Of a stretch of DNA of 64,000 nucleotides, positions 16,498 to 24,309 are shown in pieces. Source of the DNA: Acinetobacter geminorum (GTDB lineage: Bacteria > Pseudomonadota > Gammaproteobacteria > Pseudomonadales > Moraxellaceae); the NCBI RefSeq assembly GCF_013009345.1, contig NZ_JABELE010000014.1, forward strand, positions 1-64,000, read 5' to 3'. Positions within the stretch are counted from its first letter, which is position 1. The number at the start of each line of letters is the position of its first letter. Position numbers and translations under genes: made by a program. The notes below the pieces were generated by a model. The model saw only the letters and a list, made by a program, of their open reading frames with translations. It was not told the DNA's origin and searched no databases.

Positions 16498-16570
16498 TGG
16501 TCATCCAACCTATATATACAAAATGGGCATCCGCCCGGATTCGCCGTTAGCATCCGCTTTCGGCAGGCAA

Positions 16571-16600
16571 TAAAAAAGCGCCCTTTAGGACGCTTCATTT
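16571..16600 (-). terminator. Hairpin downstream of the 63-aa gene
   Basis: AAGCG-CCC and GG-ACGCTT form an imperfect stem with a minus-strand T run, eleven bases after the stop at 16611. Confidence 0.5.
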
Positions 16601-16610
16601 CTATAAATGA

Positions 16611-16802
16611 TTATTTACTTAAAGCTTGGCGTACAAATGCATCTTTTGCTTCAAGTAGCTTTCTTAATCCTGTGGATTTTTCAGGCCCGTCAGGAAGTTG
16701 CTCATCCATTTGCCGAGCTAAATCACCAATTGGCTTACTAACTTGCTGCAAATGTTCAGGTAAATGTTCATATTGGAAATATTGGATAATAGGGCTTGGC
16801 AT
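16611..16802 (-). CDS. Small protein resembling Acb2/Tad1 cyclic-nucleotide sponges
   Basis: This 63-residue helical protein reads FQYEHLPEHLQQVSKPIGDL, then LPDGPEKSTGLRKLLEAKDA and FVRQAL. The order Phe-x-Tyr, helix with LA, then a P-D/E-x-E-R/K turn and an L-x-K-L-x-E-A helix resembles the small phage hairpin proteins of the Acb2/Tad1 group. These bind cyclic nucleotide signals and block CBASS or Thoeris. It lies between portal-side genes and scaffold with its own hairpins. The resemblance is by pattern only; some family members are uncharacterised. GAGAAG precedes the ATG. Confidence 0.6.
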   Translation of the reverse strand: MPSPIIQYFQYEHLPEHLQQVSKPIGDLARQMDEQLPDGPEKSTGLRKLLEAKDAFVRQALSK

Positions 16803-16812
16803 TTTCTTCTCG

Positions 16813-16837
16813 CAAAAAAAGCACCCGAAGGTGCTAT
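16813..16837 (-). terminator. Hairpin upstream of the 63-aa gene
   Basis: AGCACC-CGAA-GGTGCT with seven A on the plus strand (T run on minus). Together with 16571-16600 it brackets the small gene. Confidence 0.68.
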
Positions 16838-17025
16838 GGTTAAAAATTAAGTTCTATTTGATGAGTGCAATTGCTTTTAATCTTTCAAAAGTAAAACCAT
16901 AAATTGCCATGGCTTGAAACCTTAATTTGAAGAAATGGCACCAGAATTCATTTTGTGCTCAGAATATATTGAGCATCTGACATATTGATTTGCTTTTCAG
17001 GCATTTGTAGTACCTTTAGCTACGT

Positions 17026-17262
17026 TTACTTTTTATTCCAAACCTCTGATCTAGGTTCATCACCAAATAAGCGGATGCCTTGAGGACCACCCACATCAAA
17101 TGTTGCCGTGATAGTCGCTGGACCCTCAAAAATACTACAATTCATTTTTACAGAGGTTAATCCAGCTAATGGAATACCTGTTTCCTCGTCACAAAGAGCA
17201 AGATGAGAAGATTTATCTGAAACTCTTTTAAGTACTAAATGCCTAACTTTTGATTCACTCAT
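17026..17262 (-). CDS. Small phage protein, unknown
   Basis: This 78-residue product reads HLVLKRVSDKSSHLALCDEE, then TGIPLAGLTSVKMNC and ATITATFDVGGPQGIRLFG. It looks like an all-beta domain. No signal or membrane segment is present. It lies among head genes between terminator hairpins and no family was recognised. Confidence 0.6.
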   Translation of the reverse strand: MSESKVRHLVLKRVSDKSSHLALCDEETGIPLAGLTSVKMNCSIFEGPATITATFDVGGPQGIRLFGDEPRSEVWNKK

Positions 17263-17281
17263 AAGCCAAACTCCATAAATG

Positions 17282-17308
17282 ACAAAAGCGCTGTTTGGGC
17301 GCTTTTAT
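17282..17308 (-). terminator. Hairpin upstream of the 78-aa gene
   Basis: AAAAGCGC, a seven-base loop and GCGCTTTT; T-rich in both directions. Confidence 0.72.
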
Positions 17309-17360
17309 AGGTGAAAATTGTGTCTAAAGTGAATTTAGGATTGCCTGTCATCGGCGATAA

Positions 17361-17753
17361 TTACTCACAGTTAAATCCAGTTCCAACAAGGTCTTTTTTC
17401 AAATTTGAAACGAGATTTTGTTGTTCCTGCTGTTGTCCACTAAGATAATTTTTATCTAGAGTCTCTGCACCATCAATAGATTTATAAAGCTCTTTAGATT
17501 CCTCTAAATTGTCTTTTAAAAACGTGGTGAGGTTTAGTTTCGCCTGGGCAGCTCTACATAAATTATTTTTAGCTTCTAAATCTTGAGTAGCCTGTTTTAC
17601 TTGACCAGTTGCAGGATCAAAAGAATATGCATTTGCCATTGCTGACTCCAAAGCTTCAGACAATCGATCATATTCTTTAAGATATTTTTGACTTGGTTCA
17701 GCTAAACAAGTGATGGAAATTAGGGTTAGACATACAAAAGCTATTGTTTTCAT
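17361..17753 (-). CDS. Exported phage protein, unknown
   Basis: Taken from ATG 17753 this 130-residue product has a Sec signal (MKTIAFVCLTLISITCLAEP, cleavage likely after CLA). The mature part is helical and charged (KYLKEYDRLSEALESAM, EESKELYKSIDGAETL) with cysteines near residues 66 and 129. The upstream in-frame ATG would bury the signal. An exported protein inside the head gene cluster is unlikely to be structural, so a moron acting in the periplasm is possible. No family was recognised. Confidence 0.6.
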   Translation of the reverse strand: MKTIAFVCLTLISITCLAEPSQKYLKEYDRLSEALESAMANAYSFDPATGQVKQATQDLEAKNNLCRAAQAKLNLTTFLKDNLEESKELYKSIDGAETLDKNYLSGQQQEQQNLVSNLKKDLVGTGFNCE

Positions 17754-17797
17754 ATTGTATAAATTCTGATGTTTTAAAAAATATAACATAAGAAAAA

Positions 17798-18901
17798 TTA
17801 CAGACCCAACTTTTTAAAAGCTTTTTCATCCAACTTTCTCAAATCATCTAAGCTATAGAAACGGCCTTCAGGATCAAAGAACTTATCAAAATCAAATTTC
17901 CCATCTTTATAGAGCTTAAAGCGCTTTGGCCCTAGCCACTCCCTTTGAAAGAAATCATCTGTTTTCTTAAAGAACTCTTTGAATGTGGTGTTTGCATCTA
18001 ACTGTCCTATTAACTGGCTTCGCTCTTCTTTGGGGATGTCTTTAACTCTACGTTCGTCCATTACAAATGGCCGTTCGCCAACAAGTTGACCGTCCTTCTC
18101 GACCGGAACCAAGATACTGCGACAGTTAGGATGTAACGGCGGCACTCGCTTTGCCGGATCATTTATTTCCCACACTGAACCATCTAATGAAGCGCAAAGC
18201 TTAGAAGTTCGTCCATCTAAAACGCTAACAAATCGGACATATTCAAAGCCAATTTGGTTGAAGCTATTTAGATAGGCTTGATTAGCTACATGACTTCGCA
18301 CAGTTCTTACCGTTCGCTCAATATCAGTTTTGGTACCATTTAAGATCCCATCTTCATAGTTAAGCCGTTTGGTACCACGAATACGCTGAACAATTTCTTG
18401 GTTAGTTTTGCCTGAATTAATACCATCTCGAATTGCATACTCAACCTTTTGACGGGCACTTTCAGCAATTCTTGAAAGCAGATCATCGACAAGAGCGCCA
18501 CCTGCCAACGGAACTTTTTTAGCGGATAAGAATAGTTTTTCCCCATCAGGCTTATTAATTTTTGCTCCATAGAGCTTAGCTACGTAATTGGCCTCATAAA
18601 CAGCCAGCGCCGTAGCAGAAACGGCAAAAGCTTCAGGTAATGCTAAATTAACACTGGCAAACCATTGGGCAATCAAATCCCTAATTTCCCTTAAATTTGA
18701 AGTTGTATATTTACCACCAGCTAAAGCAACTTTCTCCGACTCATTAAGCTCATCCAATAAATCCCGAAGCTTAGATAGCATCTTGCTCGTATCATCATTG
18801 AATAAAGCCAATAACTCATTTACCGTTTTTGATGAAGCACGATAAAGATAGGCCTGGTGCTGAGTGAGTGCTTCAAATAGTTTTTTGATATCTGTTGCCA
18901 T
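17798..18901 (-). CDS. Head morphogenesis protein (Mu F / SPP1 gp7 family)
   Basis: This 367-residue minor head protein has the family core in its C-terminal half: helix RTVRSHVANQAYLNSF, EYVRFVSVLDGRTSKLCASLDG, and the metal-site-like PPLHPNCRSILVPV. The N-terminal half is helical and follows the portal gene with one base between. In SPP1 and Mu this protein binds the portal and enters the head. The motif set is clear. Confidence 0.88.
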   Translation of the reverse strand: MATDIKKLFEALTQHQAYLYRASSKTVNELLALFNDDTSKMLSKLRDLLDELNESEKVALAGGKYTTSNLREIRDLIAQWFASVNLALPEAFAVSATALAVYEANYVAKLYGAKINKPDGEKLFLSAKKVPLAGGALVDDLLSRIAESARQKVEYAIRDGINSGKTNQEIVQRIRGTKRLNYEDGILNGTKTDIERTVRTVRSHVANQAYLNSFNQIGFEYVRFVSVLDGRTSKLCASLDGSVWEINDPAKRVPPLHPNCRSILVPVEKDGQLVGERPFVMDERRVKDIPKEERSQLIGQLDANTTFKEFFKKTDDFFQREWLGPKRFKLYKDGKFDFDKFFDPEGRFYSLDDLRKLDEKAFKKLGL

Positions 18902-18902
18902 C

Positions 18903-20354
18903 TCACTCTACCTTTTGATTTAAAGTCCCATCTTGCTCTGCTTCAACATTCTGAAGCTCTTCTTCATATTTTTGTTTAGGGAACATACCTGTTTGGTTGT
19001 ATTCCCACCAAGATTTAAATGAAGAACGGCCTTGTAAAGCTGCCTCATATAATTGTCGAGCTAGTTCAGCTTGATACCCTTGTTTATTAAATTCCTGACT
19101 GATTTCGAACATCAAATCATCTTTAGTTAGAACATCCACATTAGGCGTTACAAACTTAGCAGCCCATCGTAATGCTGCTGACAAGGCTTCATTCATATTG
19201 ACTACACAAAGCGAAAGAACGGAATGTTGAACGGCGTCATCACTATTTGCCTCTGTAGCAGTCTTTTTGCTTCCAGAACCCTTCTCGATTAAACGTGCCC
19301 CCATCTCCTTCATTTTTTCCCACTTATCTTTCATCGCTTCCCGGGCAAGAGTATTAGGGTCGGCTTGAACAATTCCTAATCCACCATTTTCAGGTAAAGG
19401 CAAAAGTACTTTCGCACCAATGTATATGCCACGTTTTTTGGCTTGGTCGTACCATTCCCATGTAACACCCTTTGCAAAGTATTGAGGTTGCCCCATATAA
19501 AAAACGGACTCTTGAAAGTCCGCACTGTCTCTGTAATGGGCTAAATTGAGATTAGCCAAAGGAAGTAATGGAGGCTTTTTAATCTCTTCTGAATTATCAA
19601 TTGCACCTACAAATGTAAAAGGTATATAAGTCCAGAAATTCCCGTTGTAATCTGTTGGAAACTTCTTATCTCCGCCAACCCAGTTACCCTTTTCACCCTT
19701 TGTATACACCTGAACGGAATAAATATATTCCCCATTACCCTCTTGCTCTAAACGAAGTACACGATATTGCTCTTGTTCGGTTTTACTAAATCCATCAGCA
19801 CCGCGCTCAGACCTAAATTCACGGATAACTACGAGACAAAGTTTTTTCTGGTTATCGACCATTACTGAATCCCAATTCACTACATCTATGGCATTCAATA
19901 AATGAATCATTGGATAGGCTTTTTGCGCTTTAAATTCCGCTAGATTACGAGCTGGTGGCACATCGGGATAATCTACATATAAAGCACAACGATAATGCTT
20001 CAATAAATGGCGAATTCCATTTTGAGCCAATTGATAAGTACTTAAACCAGCACCATTTGCATTACGTTCTAAATGAGCAAGTTCCGGAGGAAATTTAAAA
20101 CTTGGATCGGTTGCAAAAGCTGCACCAACTAAACTATTTGATGTAGTCCCTGTTACTTCATAAAAGACTGCACGGGTAAGATAAGCCTCATAAGCGCTTT
20201 TATTTGCAGGTGATTTATCATGTGCATTTGGCATCGGCAAATATTTTTCACCTTTAGCCTTAACTGCATCTTCACCTTCACAAACATCATCAAGTTTTTG
20301 CCAGTATGGCAAGTTCTTAACATATTCAGCATGTTGAAAAGTTACATCACTCAT
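18903..20354 (-). CDS. Portal protein (DUF4055 family)
   Basis: This 483-residue protein matches the DUF4055 portal group: VKNLPYWQKLDDVCEGEDAV near the start, EAYLTRAVFYEVTGTT, a helical core with YDQAKKRGIYIGAKVLLPL, and RLIEKGSGSKKTATEA near residue 375. It forms the dodecameric DNA gate at one capsid vertex. It overlaps the terminase stop by four bases (ATGA), so the two are coupled, the standard TerL-portal order. Confidence 0.85.
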   Translation of the reverse strand: MSDVTFQHAEYVKNLPYWQKLDDVCEGEDAVKAKGEKYLPMPNAHDKSPANKSAYEAYLTRAVFYEVTGTTSNSLVGAAFATDPSFKFPPELAHLERNANGAGLSTYQLAQNGIRHLLKHYRCALYVDYPDVPPARNLAEFKAQKAYPMIHLLNAIDVVNWDSVMVDNQKKLCLVVIREFRSERGADGFSKTEQEQYRVLRLEQEGNGEYIYSVQVYTKGEKGNWVGGDKKFPTDYNGNFWTYIPFTFVGAIDNSEEIKKPPLLPLANLNLAHYRDSADFQESVFYMGQPQYFAKGVTWEWYDQAKKRGIYIGAKVLLPLPENGGLGIVQADPNTLAREAMKDKWEKMKEMGARLIEKGSGSKKTATEANSDDAVQHSVLSLCVVNMNEALSAALRWAAKFVTPNVDVLTKDDLMFEISQEFNKQGYQAELARQLYEAALQGRSSFKSWWEYNQTGMFPKQKYEEELQNVEAEQDGTLNQKVE

Positions 20355-21778
20355 CGAGCAAATCCCATATCAGCGAAGAAGGTTTCAAATCCTTCATGTA
20401 ATTCATTAAACGCATCTGAAGCTGCATCCACTTGGTCGTCATGTGTACCGTTAGGAAAATGACGAAGCTCATCAATAAAATCCTTATTCCATTCACCTTT
20501 GAGCATTCGTACATTTCCCACGTTAACTTGGGCCGCAAATGGTTGTGCCCGTGTAAGCTTGTCACCTGAAATTGGCTTAGCTATCACGCTATAACCCGCA
20601 AGAAGCTTCACAAATGAACTAGCTTGCGATTTACCAGCTTGACCGGGATCTTGTGGTAGACGCACAGAAACTTTTTTCCCATCTATTTTTGCTGTTTGTT
20701 CTAAGCGCTTATTCACATTGTCAGGTCCAAGCTGTCCTCTAGTTACATCGACAATGTAAGTAAAACCATCTGCGCCTAGAGCTTCTCGCACACCTACTGT
20801 AAAGTCGCCCTCATTTTCGGTAGCCCCAAAATCCCAAGCCCTAACTTGTTTCAATACATCCGCAGGCAAAGCATCAACAATTTGAATATTGTCGGGCTTA
20901 AAAAAACCGCCTGCTGGCGGTGATGGCATTTGTCGGTACTGCCCGGCAAATACATATGGTGCTGCTTGCTCCATTAGCCTCAATTTTTGGATATTGTGTT
21001 TTGCTGGCCACAGTGCGGATCCGTCTTCCTGAATAGCTGAAAGACATAGATGCTCCCACACTTCACCGTTACCACCAGCTACAGGAACGCCGTCTTTTCT
21101 ATCACCTAGCAACCATCCAGCTAAATCATCTTCATGAAGTCGCTGCATAATCACAATGATCGGCGTATCTGGCGAGTTAGTACGCGATTCGAGTGTGTTC
21201 TGAAACCAATCAATTACCCCTTCTCGAATAGTTTTTGATGAAGCTTCATGTGCTTTGTGCGGGTCATCAATAATAATGCAGCCGCCAAAGCCTTTACGAA
21301 GTTTTCCTGCACCAAAACCGGTAATCGTGCCGCCTGTACCAGTCGCATAGCAGACACCACCTTGGGAAGTTCTCCAGAAGTCTTTAGCCTTACTATCATC
21401 ACGCAATGTAAGCTCGGGAAAGACTTTTCTATACGCCTCTTCTTGCACAAGGGTTCGTATTTGGAAGGCATTATTTGCGGCAAGCATTGCCGAGTAACTG
21501 ATATGAATAAACTCACAGTCTGGATTCTTACCAAAACACCAAGCCATGAAATTAATTACAGCAATTTCAGTTTTAGAATATCGTGGTGGAACGTTAATAA
21601 TTAACCGCTTTATCTCTCCGCGATAAACTTTCATTAATGCTTCGCAGATTTCTAAGTGGTGCCAATTTTGCATCCATTTATAACCACGGCGCTCCTTAAA
21701 CATGTACCTTGTGAAGAAATATAAATCTTCTTGCGCCTCAATCAGGATGGCTTTATCCCGAGCCGCATCAGTACTCAT
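20351..21778 (-). CDS. Terminase large subunit
   Basis: This 475-residue packaging motor has an ATPase domain with Walker A-like PPRYSKT (residues 64-70) and Walker B CIIIDD (167-172), plus a coupling motif region (VIMQRLHEDDLAGWLL). The C-terminal RNase H-like nuclease has AWDFGATENEGDFTVGV with the expected acidic residue and a late FPNGTHDDQVDA. It cuts and pumps phage DNA into the head. It overlaps the small subunit by 11 bp upstream and the portal by 4 bp downstream. Confidence 0.94.
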   Translation of the reverse strand: MSTDAARDKAILIEAQEDLYFFTRYMFKERRGYKWMQNWHHLEICEALMKVYRGEIKRLIINVPPRYSKTEIAVINFMAWCFGKNPDCEFIHISYSAMLAANNAFQIRTLVQEEAYRKVFPELTLRDDSKAKDFWRTSQGGVCYATGTGGTITGFGAGKLRKGFGGCIIIDDPHKAHEASSKTIREGVIDWFQNTLESRTNSPDTPIIVIMQRLHEDDLAGWLLGDRKDGVPVAGGNGEVWEHLCLSAIQEDGSALWPAKHNIQKLRLMEQAAPYVFAGQYRQMPSPPAGGFFKPDNIQIVDALPADVLKQVRAWDFGATENEGDFTVGVREALGADGFTYIVDVTRGQLGPDNVNKRLEQTAKIDGKKVSVRLPQDPGQAGKSQASSFVKLLAGYSVIAKPISGDKLTRAQPFAAQVNVGNVRMLKGEWNKDFIDELRHFPNGTHDDQVDAASDAFNELHEGFETFFADMGFAR

Positions 21779-22238
21779 CTAAGACTTCCCTCCGCGCTTT
21801 TAAGTAATCTTCCATTGGAACAGGCACATCCGAATTAACCGTTTGTAATGGTCCGCCGTCTTTGCCTGTAATTTCTTGGCGATTAGTAAATTGACCACCA
21901 ATGTCTTTAGCGGCTTGCTCAAGAATTTTTAAGGCTGTTTTGACGTTTCTAGTCTTCTCAAGCTGTCTTTGGTATTGCTTCAATCGGTAGTACTTATTAG
22001 CAATAGGAATATCAATCAAACCTTTATCAAACTCATCTCTGGTTTTTTCAAATAGTTCGACATACTTTTTGCTTAAGTTCTTACCAGCAACCTTTGTAGG
22101 GTCATAAGTTGCAACTTGAACACGATCTATATCAACGCCAAATTCTTGTTTTACGAGTTCAGCCACTTCTTGAGGTGTATCACGACAAGCAAGAGACTGA
22201 ACTATAAAGATTTTTACAGGCTCTTTTAGTGTCGCCAT
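21768..22238 (-). CDS. Terminase small subunit (DUF2280)
   Basis: This 156-residue protein matches DUF2280, a small-terminase family. It has a helix-turn-helix-like N-terminus (KIFIVQSLACRDTPQEVAELV and KQEFGVDIDRVQVATYDP) that would recognise the packaging site, then a helical oligomerisation region (YRLKQYQRQLEKTRNVKTAL). It directly precedes the large subunit. Confidence 0.87.
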   Translation of the reverse strand: MATLKEPVKIFIVQSLACRDTPQEVAELVKQEFGVDIDRVQVATYDPTKVAGKNLSKKYVELFEKTRDEFDKGLIDIPIANKYYRLKQYQRQLEKTRNVKTALKILEQAAKDIGGQFTNRQEITGKDGGPLQTVNSDVPVPMEDYLKARREVLDEY

Positions 22239-22276
22239 AACTTCCTCATCGTATAACTACGTATAACAAAATGGGC

Positions 22277-22298
22277 AAAAAAAAGAGCCATAAGGCTC
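22277..22298 (-). terminator. Hairpin between metallopeptidase-like gene and terminase
   Basis: GAGCC-ATAA-GGCTC with eight A on the plus strand, giving a T run on minus. Transcription of all late structural genes would have to pass it. Confidence 0.65.
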
Positions 22299-22938
22299 AA
22301 TTGATTACGCAGTTTCCACAACATTTCGAAATATCTAAATCAGAAACAAACGGCGGGTTTTTAGCAACTTCAATAAGCCTCTTAACACTGTCATTTGCTC
22401 CCCAGCGTTTTACAACACCGATAAACTCTTCCACATCGTGACAGGCTAAATAGTGCTTTGGTAAGCCAGTATGATCACTGTAAATAATTTCACCGTCCGA
22501 GTCTCGTTCTACACCGATGTGATAAAGCTCATGTTCAAGCAAAGCACAGAACTCGCTATCGTTTGCCTTTTCACAAAAGCTTGCATCGATTGTGATTAAG
22601 TAAACTGGAACGAATCCGAACCAGTCGCGCATTTGCTGCTCTTGTCGGGCTTTCTTCCAGCCGCCTTGTTGAAACATAACCTTTTCACATTGGCCAAGCA
22701 CCATACGCTTAGCTCTGGTATAAGCAGAAGAAGCCCATGCAAAAGCCAAGAAACCCTCATTGTCATGAAGCATCTCAGCGATATGGTCATGGTCTGGATT
22801 ATGTAAAGGACCACCAAGCGTAAGAAAATTAGCAACTACCCATTGTTTTAAATCAGGTGCCGGTATTAAACGGAGTGCTTCCTCTTCTTCTGCCTGATCC
22901 ATAAAATCAGTTGGAGGAAATGGTCTGATCTGATCCAT
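22297..22938 (-). CDS. Putative phage metallopeptidase (HEXXH)
   Basis: This 213-residue protein contains LLEHELYHIGVERDSDG, an HEXXH zinc motif, followed by HDVEEFIGVVKRWG where a third ligand could be. That layout matches the putative phage metallopeptidase family (PF18894 type) often found beside terminase genes. The start at 22938 overlaps the nuclease gene by 32 bp and has GAGG upstream. It could process a virion or host protein; the substrate is unknown. Confidence 0.78.
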   Translation of the reverse strand: MDQIRPFPPTDFMDQAEEEEALRLIPAPDLKQWVVANFLTLGGPLHNPDHDHIAEMLHDNEGFLAFAWASSAYTRAKRMVLGQCEKVMFQQGGWKKARQEQQMRDWFGFVPVYLITIDASFCEKANDSEFCALLEHELYHIGVERDSDGEIIYSDHTGLPKHYLACHDVEEFIGVVKRWGANDSVKRLIEVAKNPPFVSDLDISKCCGNCVIN

Positions 22939-23374
22939 TAAATATTTGCCTCTTTAAATTCTTTAGCCATTGGCTTGCGAAATGAGCTTGGATCTGTAAT
23001 GGACCAGATTCATTAATCTTAAATCTTGGTGCTGCCTCTAACCGAACAACGGTATATCCCATTGATTCAGCAACATCGTAACGGTCCATACTCCACGCCT
23101 TTGTTGCCAGCTTGCCCTTTCGTCCACCTGACCAGGGACCGCCAGCAATTTCAACTAAAATACGATGTTCAATTAAATGAAAATCAAAACGCCAATGCTT
23201 TGTTGATTTAAACTGGAATTTCTTTTCGTATTTAATTTCCAGATTGTCTAAAGCTTCAGTAAATTCTTCCTCTGCCTCTAAGTACTTTTGAGTAGCTTTA
23301 GGTAGCGGTCTGGATTTAGGCTTGGTTTTAGGTTCTTTTTTCCGAGTAAGCCAAAAGTACTCTTTATCGTCCAT
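22907..23374 (-). CDS. PD-(D/E)XK-like endonuclease, copy 1
   Basis: This 155-residue protein has the restriction-like core WRFDFHLIEHRILVEIAGGPW, then SGGRKGKLATKAWSMDRYDV and AESMGYTVVRLEA. The Asp and Glu are in the right place for a VSR/DUF559-type nuclease, but the lysine of the E-x-K is replaced by Ala (EIA). A related gene lies at 25073-25474. Being next to terminase, it may help DNA maturation, as HNH proteins do in other phages; this is inference. Confidence 0.7.
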   Translation of the reverse strand: MDDKEYFWLTRKKEPKTKPKSRPLPKATQKYLEAEEEFTEALDNLEIKYEKKFQFKSTKHWRFDFHLIEHRILVEIAGGPWSGGRKGKLATKAWSMDRYDVAESMGYTVVRLEAAPRFKINESGPLQIQAHFASQWLKNLKRQIFNGSDQTISSN

Positions 23375-23385
23375 TTATCTTGCCC

Positions 23386-23410
23386 ATAAAAAAACCGCCC
23401 TAAGGCGGTG
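23386..23410 (-). terminator. Hairpin upstream of nuclease copy 1
   Basis: ACCGCC-CTAA-GGCGGT with T7 on the minus strand. The core ACCGCC/GGCGGT also occurs in the hairpin at 10899-10914. Confidence 0.7.
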
Positions 23411-23434
23411 GCTAAACTCACAGGCAATATAGTA

Positions 23435-23890
23435 TTACTTCTTAAAAGTTGCCTTATAAAGCTTTGAATTAAAGTAATCCGTAATTTCTTTACCTTCGTT
23501 TTGAATTTTTTCCTCATTTAAGGGTAAAAAATCTAATTCAGATTTGAAGCTCATATACTCTGGAATAAATTTCTTTATAGGCGGAGGTGGTTTAGGTCCA
23601 CCTTCTGTAATTTTTTCGATAAATCCAGCTAACCATAAAATATACTCACCTTCTGAATTATGAGGAGGAATCAAACTCACATCTATTTTTACTTTACATT
23701 CATCTAATTGTTTACTAAACAATTCAACAAAATCAATAAAATTATATTTTAATTTAAATTTTGTTCCCTTAATTTCTCTGCGTATACATGTCATAAGTAA
23801 GTTCATATTTTCAATACAGTCATGTGAAAACAATTCCTCATCTTTAATTTTGTTATAAATATTTTCCGCAAACATGAGATACTGTGTCAT
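23435..23890 (-). CDS. Unknown AT-rich phage gene
   Basis: This 151-residue product is helical and acidic, with a proline run near residue 100 (EGGPKPPPPIKKFIPEY). GAGGAG lies eight bases before the ATG and a strong extended -10 promoter is about 48 bp upstream. A terminator follows. It is thus an independently transcribed unit located between the Q-like gene and the terminase region, where morons are common. No family was recognised. Confidence 0.6.
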   Translation of the reverse strand: MTQYLMFAENIYNKIKDEELFSHDCIENMNLLMTCIRREIKGTKFKLKYNFIDFVELFSKQLDECKVKIDVSLIPPHNSEGEYILWLAGFIEKITEGGPKPPPPIKKFIPEYMSFKSELDFLPLNEEKIQNEGKEITDYFNSKLYKATFKK

Positions 23891-23937
23891 TTCAGCAGCT
23901 CCTCATTTTTATAAAGTATTTTTCTTAAGGTAGTCCT

Positions 23938-23943
23938 ATTATA
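23938..23943 (-). promoter_or_regulatory. Extended -10 promoter for the 151-aa gene
   Basis: On the minus strand the sequence TGTTATAAT is an extended -10 (TG-N-TATAAT). No good -35 is seen 17 bp upstream, as is usual for extended -10 promoters. It would start transcription about 40 bp before the ATG at 23890. Confidence 0.6.
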
Positions 23944-24309
23944 ACAATGTTGCAACAAGAAATTTTCCATTTTTAGTTTAAGAAAATTTTAAAAATTATA
24001 AAAACGATTATATTCAATAAATTAGTACAAATAAAAGCTATGGAAGTTTGATCTTTCTATTGAGCTTTAAAATGGATTATTGTGTTTAAATCATCAATTT
24101 AAAAAGCTTGCCTAGTAGGCAAGCTCCCCTTTTTTTGATATGTGCGCTGATCAATAAGGTTTAGTGTTACTTAAAGCAACACACTGATAATACTGAAATA
24201 TTTAAAAATAAAAAAGCCCACCGATTGGCGAGCTCTTAAATTCATTCTGGCGATTACTTTACATTTCGCCCATTTTAGAAATCTTTATACTCAAGTGTAT
24301 ACCCAACTG
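23944..24309. other. Late control region downstream of the Q-like gene
   Basis: No gene is seen in this gap. Read on the minus strand it holds a terminator right after the Q-like gene (AGCTCGCC-AATC-GGTGGGCT then T6, 24207-24236), a 19-bp imperfect dyad GTGTTGCTTTAAGTAACAC (24163-24181), and a long-stem hairpin (24105-24125). In lambda the equivalent interval holds pR', the qut site and tR'. A clear late -35/-10 pair was not found. Confidence 0.5.
24101..24137. terminator. Strong bidirectional terminator
   Basis: AGCTTGCCTA-G-TAGGCAAGCT is a perfect 10-bp stem; T7 follows on the plus strand and T5 on the minus strand. It would block late transcription into the terminase genes unless a Q-type factor is present. 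Confidence 0.78.

Noticed and set aside
16948..17004. 18-codon minus-strand frame MPEKQINMSDAQYILSTK
   Set aside because: Too short, with no strong ribosome site and no coupling to neighbours; cannot be separated from chance.
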